Shown: piece by piece, positions 60,382 to 64,000 of the stretch
Layout of the letters: every line of letters begins with the position of its first letter
Position numbering within the stretch: position 1 is the first letter of the stretch
NCBI RefSeq assembly: GCF_003627795.1
Contig: NZ_CP032688.1
Coordinates: forward strand, 240,635-304,634
Length of the DNA: 64,000 nucleotides
Direction: 5' to 3'
Source: Rhizobium sp. CCGE531
GTDB lineage: Bacteria > Pseudomonadota > Alphaproteobacteria > Rhizobiales > Rhizobiaceae
The notes under the pieces: generated by a model
The model's database searches: none
Seen by the model: only the letters and a program-made list of their open reading frames with translations
What the model was told of the DNA's origin: nothing
Program-made: the position numbers and the translations under genes

Positions 60382-61593
60382 ATGCCCAAAATCGCTGCAA
60401 AATTACCGCCAAAAGATGAAGACCTGATGGGCTTGATTGAGCGCCATTCTCGTTCCTTGTCGGCGCAACTGCAAGAGCACCAGCTCGCGACCTTTCCCCC
60501 CACGGCGGAAAAGGGCATTCGCACGTTTCAGCCGGCGGAAGCAGCAAAGCTGGTCGGCGTGAAAGAAGTATATCTGCGTCAGCTCGCAAACGAACTCGAG
60601 GGTCTGCAGGTCAGCACCAGTCCGACCGGCCGCCGGTCCTATTCCGTCGAGGACATGCACAAGATCCGAAAGCATCTTGACCAGGTGGGCCGCGGAAATC
60701 GCCGCTATCTTCCCCACCGTCGTGACAACGAAGCGCTTCAGATAATCTCCGTGATGAATTTCAAGGGCGGGTCCGGCAAGACGACGACGGCTGCTCACCT
60801 CGCCCAGTACCTCGCCCTTCGGGGCTACCGCGTGCTTGCCATCGATCTCGACCCCCAGGCGAGCCTTTCCACACTGTTTGGCAACCAACCAGAGACCGAT
60901 GTCGGTGCAAACGAGACGCTATACGGTGCGATACGCTACGACGACGCACGTCCGATGGCCGAAATCGTGCGCGCCACCTATATTCCCGACCTTCATTTGA
61001 TCCCCGGCAACCTGGAACTGATGGAGTTCGAACACGACACGCCGCGGGCGCTGATGAAGCGGAAGATCGGCGATACGATGTTCTTCCATCGCATCAGCGA
61101 GGTGCTTGACCAGGTTGCACCCAATTACGATGTCGTGGTGATTGATTGCCCGCCACAGCTCGGCTACCTCACCCTGTCTGCTTTGACCGCCGCAACCTCT
61201 GTTTTGATCACCGTGCACCCCCAGATGCTCGATGTGATGTCGATGAACCAGTTCCTGTCGATGACATCGGACCTGCTTCGAGAGATCTCATCTCACGGCG
61301 CTCGCTTCGATTACAACTGGATGCGCTATCTCGTGACGCGTTTCGAACCAAGTGACGGGCCACAAAACCAGATGGTCGGTTACCTGAGGGCTATTTTCGG
61401 GGAAAATGTCCTGAATTTCCCGATGCTGAAGACGACAGCCGTGTCGGACGCGGGCCTGACCAACCAGACCCTTTTCGAAGTGGAAAGGGGTCAATTCACT
61501 CGCGCCACCTACGACCGCGCCTTGGAGGCGATGAACAACGTCAACGATGAGATCGAGTCGCTGATCAAGAAGGCATGGGGAAGAAAGCCATGA
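60382..61593 (+). CDS. repA: Plasmid partitioning ATPase and repABC autorepressor RepA
   Basis: A 403-residue ParA-type ATPase. The deviant Walker A K-G-G-S-G-K-T-T-T is at 128-136, with I-D-L-D-P-Q-A-S and V-V-I-D-C-P-P as further motifs. The N-terminal 110 residues contain a MerR-like helix-turn-helix (E-A-A-K-L-V-G-V-K-E-V-Y-L-R-Q-L), the part that binds the operon promoter. It segregates the plasmid with RepB. Length and order are standard for repABC. Confidence 0.96.
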   Translation: MPKIAAKLPPKDEDLMGLIERHSRSLSAQLQEHQLATFPPTAEKGIRTFQPAEAAKLVGVKEVYLRQLANELEGLQVSTSPTGRRSYSVEDMHKIRKHLDQVGRGNRRYLPHRRDNEALQIISVMNFKGGSGKTTTAAHLAQYLALRGYRVLAIDLDPQASLSTLFGNQPETDVGANETLYGAIRYDDARPMAEIVRATYIPDLHLIPGNLELMEFEHDTPRALMKRKIGDTMFFHRISEVLDQVAPNYDVVVIDCPPQLGYLTLSALTAATSVLITVHPQMLDVMSMNQFLSMTSDLLREISSHGARFDYNWMRYLVTRFEPSDGPQNQMVGYLRAIFGENVLNFPMLKTTAVSDAGLTNQTLFEVERGQFTRATYDRALEAMNNVNDEIESLIKKAWGRKP

Positions 61594-62630
61594 GCAGGAA
61601 GGATATACTCCGCGCCCCGAGGACAACCGGTGCTGTTACGGTGCCAGTTGAAAGACCGGTCAAAAGCCGGAGCATTCTTCCACTCCTCGGCACCACTCCA
61701 GCGGATCCAGCGCCGGCATCGTCGCGCCTTACCGCCCAGGTTGGCGGTGCCTTCGCAGAAGGCAAGGCCCGCTTCGAGCGCGCCGAAGAAATCGAAAAAC
61801 GTCTTGCGGAAGGCCAGACGATCGTCGAGCTCGATACCGATAGCATTGATCCGTCCTTCGTTCAGGACCGGATGCCGGGTGATATATCTGGGCTCATCGA
61901 AGCGATCCGCGAGCACGGCCAGCAGATCCCGATCCTCGTTCGCCCTCACCCGGAAACGCCAGGCCGATATCAGGTTGCGTTCGGCCATCGGCGTTTGCGT
62001 GCGGTCACCGAACTGAACCGCCCCGTCAGGGCGGTTGTCAGGGACCTCACCGACCAGCAACTCGTTATTGCCCAGGGCCAGGAAAACAATGAACGCCAGG
62101 ACCTCACATTCATCGAAAAAGCGCGCTTCGCCTCTCGGCTGAACGAGCAGTTTTCGAGAGATGTGGTGATGGCCGCGCTGTCCGTCTACAAAAGCGACCT
62201 GTCGAACATGCTGTCGGTCGTGACCCGCATTCCCGCGGACGTTATAGACGCGATCGGCTCGGCGCCGGGAATCGGGTTGAAGAGTTGGGTGGGCCTCGCC
62301 GATCTTCTGACGCGCGACAGCGTTCTTGACGAGGCTTCAACATTCTTGCGATCGGCGGAGGCGAAAGCCCTGCCCTCCCCTGACCGTTTCAAGTCGCTTG
62401 TCGCCCGCCTTAAACCGGCACCAGCAAAGCGAGGACTTCCAGATCTCTTGACGACGCCTACGGGCATGCGTCTAGCCCAGGTGACGAAGAGCAAAACCAA
62501 GTTGGACCTCTCGATCGATCGACGCGAGATGCCTGATTTCGCGGCCTTCGTCCTCGAAAGATTGCCCGCCCTTTTCGAGGAGCATCGCTCCAAAAGCGGC
62601 GCTCTAGAGCAAATGAATAACGGAGATTAA
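61590..62630 (+). CDS. repB: Plasmid partitioning centromere-binding protein RepB
   Basis: ATG 61590 overlaps the repA stop and follows GGGGAAG, giving 346 residues; an in-frame ATG at 61575 is the alternative. The ParB/Noc core shows I-R-E-H-G-Q-Q-I-P-I-L-V-R-P, G-R-Y-Q-V-A-F-G-H-R-R-L-R-A and the Q-E-N-N-E-R-Q-D-L-T-F-I-E-K-A helix. It binds parS and stimulates RepA. The operon structure is typical. Confidence 0.95.
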   Translation: MSRKDILRAPRTTGAVTVPVERPVKSRSILPLLGTTPADPAPASSRLTAQVGGAFAEGKARFERAEEIEKRLAEGQTIVELDTDSIDPSFVQDRMPGDISGLIEAIREHGQQIPILVRPHPETPGRYQVAFGHRRLRAVTELNRPVRAVVRDLTDQQLVIAQGQENNERQDLTFIEKARFASRLNEQFSRDVVMAALSVYKSDLSNMLSVVTRIPADVIDAIGSAPGIGLKSWVGLADLLTRDSVLDEASTFLRSAEAKALPSPDRFKSLVARLKPAPAKRGLPDLLTTPTGMRLAQVTKSKTKLDLSIDRREMPDFAAFVLERLPALFEEHRSKSGALEQMNNGD

Positions 62631-62640
62631 GCGGAAAAAG

Positions 62641-62691
62641 AAAAAGGCCCCCAAAACGTCGCCGTCGTGGAAACCTCTTTCAGATCTAAGC
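62641..62691 (-). ncRNA. Antisense counter-transcript RNA (ctRNA) controlling repC
   Basis: On the reverse strand TTGACG (62721-62726) and GATTCT (62698-62703) are spaced by 17 nt, predicting a start near 62691. The transcript ends in a stem of GGTTTCC and GGGGGCC, with G-U pairs, followed by five T. Position between repB and repC and size near 50 nt fit the incompatibility RNA of repABC plasmids, which binds the repC leader and limits RepC. The exact ends are inferred. Confidence 0.7.
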
Positions 62692-62785
62692 AACCTGAGA
62701 ATCGCACTTCCACGAATATTCGTCAAGAGTCTTTGGCACCGATTTGGTGAGCTGATTTCTTTTGCCTTCTGAAAGGTGAAAGACG

Positions 62786-64000
62786 ATGCAGACAGGAAGT
62801 GTGACGACGCCCTTTGGGCGGCGGCCGATGACGCTTGCTCTCGTGAGGCGGCAAGTTGCTGCCAACGAGATCAAGGTGGGCAAATCCGTCGACAAGTGGA
62901 AGGTCTTCCGGGACGCTTCCGAAGCCCGGGAAGAGCTTGGATTGCAGTCCAACAGCCTTGCTGTTCTCGACGCGCTGCTCAGTTTCTACCCGGAGAACGA
63001 ACTGCGCCAGGACGCACAATTGGTCGTGTTCCCTTCGAATGCACAATTGATCCTTCGCGCCCACGGCATGGCTGGGGCGACGCTTCGGCGCCACCTTGCA
63101 TTGCTCGTGGACTGCGGGCTGATTGTCCGCAGAGACAGCCCCAACGGCAAACGCTACGCTCGCAAGAATGGCGCCGGCGAGATCGAGAATGCGTTTGGTT
63201 TCGATCTGTCGCCAATCCTTGCCCGCGCCGAAGAACTTGCGCTTGTCGCGCAGAAGGTCGTCGCAGCCCGTTCAGCATTTAGAAAAGCCAAGGAGAATTT
63301 GACAATCTGCCGGCGTGACGTCCGCAAACTGATTTCGGCTGCCATGGAGGAGGGCGCCGACGGCAATTGGACGGCTGTTGAAGCAACGTATGTGGACCTA
63401 GTGGGCCGCATCCCGCGGACACCGACTATGGCAGACATCGCAAACGCTCTCGATGAGATGGAGCTTCTTCGCGAGGAGGTCCTTTATCAGTTGGATATGC
63501 AGTCAGATTCACAGTTTAACAGCACCAATGATGCTCATATTGAGCAGCACATACAGAATTCAAAACCCGAATCCTTCCATGAACTTGAACCTAGCTCTGA
63601 AAAGGAGCAGGGCGGGAAGCCGGTCATAACTCGCCGGCCGAGGAACGAGCCGCTGAAGACGTTCCCACTTGGGATTGTGTTGAAAGCCTGCCCCCAAATC
63701 AGCAACTATGGGCCAGGCGGAGCGGTCGGGAGCTGGCGCGACCTGATGTCGGCCGCCGTGGTGGTGAGATCGATGCTGGCCGTGAGCCCATCTGCCTATC
63801 AAGATGCTTGCGAGGCCATGGGACCGGAGAACGCCGCTGTCGCAGTGTCCTGTATTCTGGAGCGCGCAAATCTGATAATTTCTCCCGGCGGGTATCTGCG
63901 AGATCTGACACGACGAACCGAGCGGGGTGAGTTTTCGCTCGGTCCGGTGATCATGGCACTACTCCGCAACAATGGGGAAAAGGTTAATCAAGCGGGATAA
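62786..64000 (+). CDS. repC: Replication initiator RepC
   Basis: A complete 404-residue RepC ending with TAA at the last base of the window. The conserved start T-G-S-V-T-T-P-F-G-R-R-P-M, the winged-helix region H-G-M-A-G-A-T-L-R-R-H-L-A and the C-terminal P-G-G-Y-L-R-D-L block are typical of rhizobial RepC. A ribosome site AAGGTGA precedes ATG 62786. In studied repABC plasmids the origin lies inside repC in an AT-rich part; the region near 63480-63600 here is the AT-richest. Its expression is limited by the upstream ctRNA. Confidence 0.95.
   Translation: MQTGSVTTPFGRRPMTLALVRRQVAANEIKVGKSVDKWKVFRDASEAREELGLQSNSLAVLDALLSFYPENELRQDAQLVVFPSNAQLILRAHGMAGATLRRHLALLVDCGLIVRRDSPNGKRYARKNGAGEIENAFGFDLSPILARAEELALVAQKVVAARSAFRKAKENLTICRRDVRKLISAAMEEGADGNWTAVEATYVDLVGRIPRTPTMADIANALDEMELLREEVLYQLDMQSDSQFNSTNDAHIEQHIQNSKPESFHELEPSSEKEQGGKPVITRRPRNEPLKTFPLGIVLKACPQISNYGPGGAVGSWRDLMSAAVVVRSMLAVSPSAYQDACEAMGPENAAVAVSCILERANLIISPGGYLRDLTRRTERGEFSLGPVIMALLRNNGEKVNQAG

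Noticed and set aside
1..64000. tRNA or rRNA genes and CRISPR arrays
   Set aside because: I saw no cloverleaf with a GTTCGAATC-type arm in a plausible context, no rRNA sequence and no regularly spaced repeat series; a covariance-model scan would be decisive for tRNAs.

Overview
The window reads as the end-to-middle part of a repABC megaplasmid from an alphaproteobacterium of the order Hyphomicrobiales (Rhizobium/Agrobacterium/Ensifer type). The diagnosis rests on the complete repA-repB-repC operon at the right end with an antisense-RNA site between repB and repC, a rhizobial DUF1612/RHE_PE00001 family gene paired with a tyrosine recombinase, GC-rich catabolic operons with ATGA overlaps, and ABC/TRAP importers typical of rhizobial accessory replicons.

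Left part (1-8300): the tail of a GntR regulator and an eight-gene forward run for a four-carbon acid-sugar (OtnK/OtnC-like) pathway, with a beta-decarboxylating dehydrogenase, a small monooxygenase-fold protein, a HAD hydrolase, an aldehyde dehydrogenase and an epimerase, then a DUF3422 membrane protein. A reverse alcohol/aldehyde dehydrogenase pair follows (8482-11057).

Middle-left (11767-32329): one coordinated catabolic locus. A long reverse operon encodes a periplasmic binding protein, enoyl-CoA hydratase-fold protein, SDR, AMP-forming CoA ligase, iron alcohol dehydrogenase, thioesterase, succinate-semialdehyde-type dehydrogenase, adenylate kinase and XdhC. Forward operons encode the matching LivGFHM transporter and a CoxMSL-type molybdenum hydroxylase with an embedded lactonase-like metallo-hydrolase; CoxG, a tandem-HxlR regulator and a MocA-like cofactor transferase flank them. 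A 17-bp sequence is repeated exactly at two promoters and imperfectly at the regulator's own promoter, which suggests one regulon. The substrate is unknown; a furoate-like or lactone-like carboxylic compound would fit.

Middle (32330-44196): decayed intergenic DNA, a TRAP importer cut off downstream by an IS91-type and an IS630-type element, then a LysR-MFS-SDR-cyclophilin-like-lipocalin cluster.

Right-middle (44437-52272): an accessory island with defence-like content: a RloC/PrrC-like ATPase with a CPFC hook and HEPN-like C-terminus; a three-gene unit with an unknown helical protein, a thymidylate-synthase-fold enzyme carrying the dCMP-type Asp, and an alpha-glutamyl/putrescinyl thymine pyrophosphorylase clade 3 relative (a predicted bacterial DNA-base hypermodification pair); a HigB-like toxin with an XRE-ImmA/IrrE antitoxin; and a MltR-like HEPN gene sitting between two copies of the 3' end of a DUF1612 gene. 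This is the best candidate for an under-described system.

Right part (52275-64000): the DUF1612 gene and its usual partner recombinase are separated by a Tn402/Tn5053-like tniABQ-resolvase transposon, followed by the GANTC-containing leader and the complete repABC operon, whose last base is the last base of the window.
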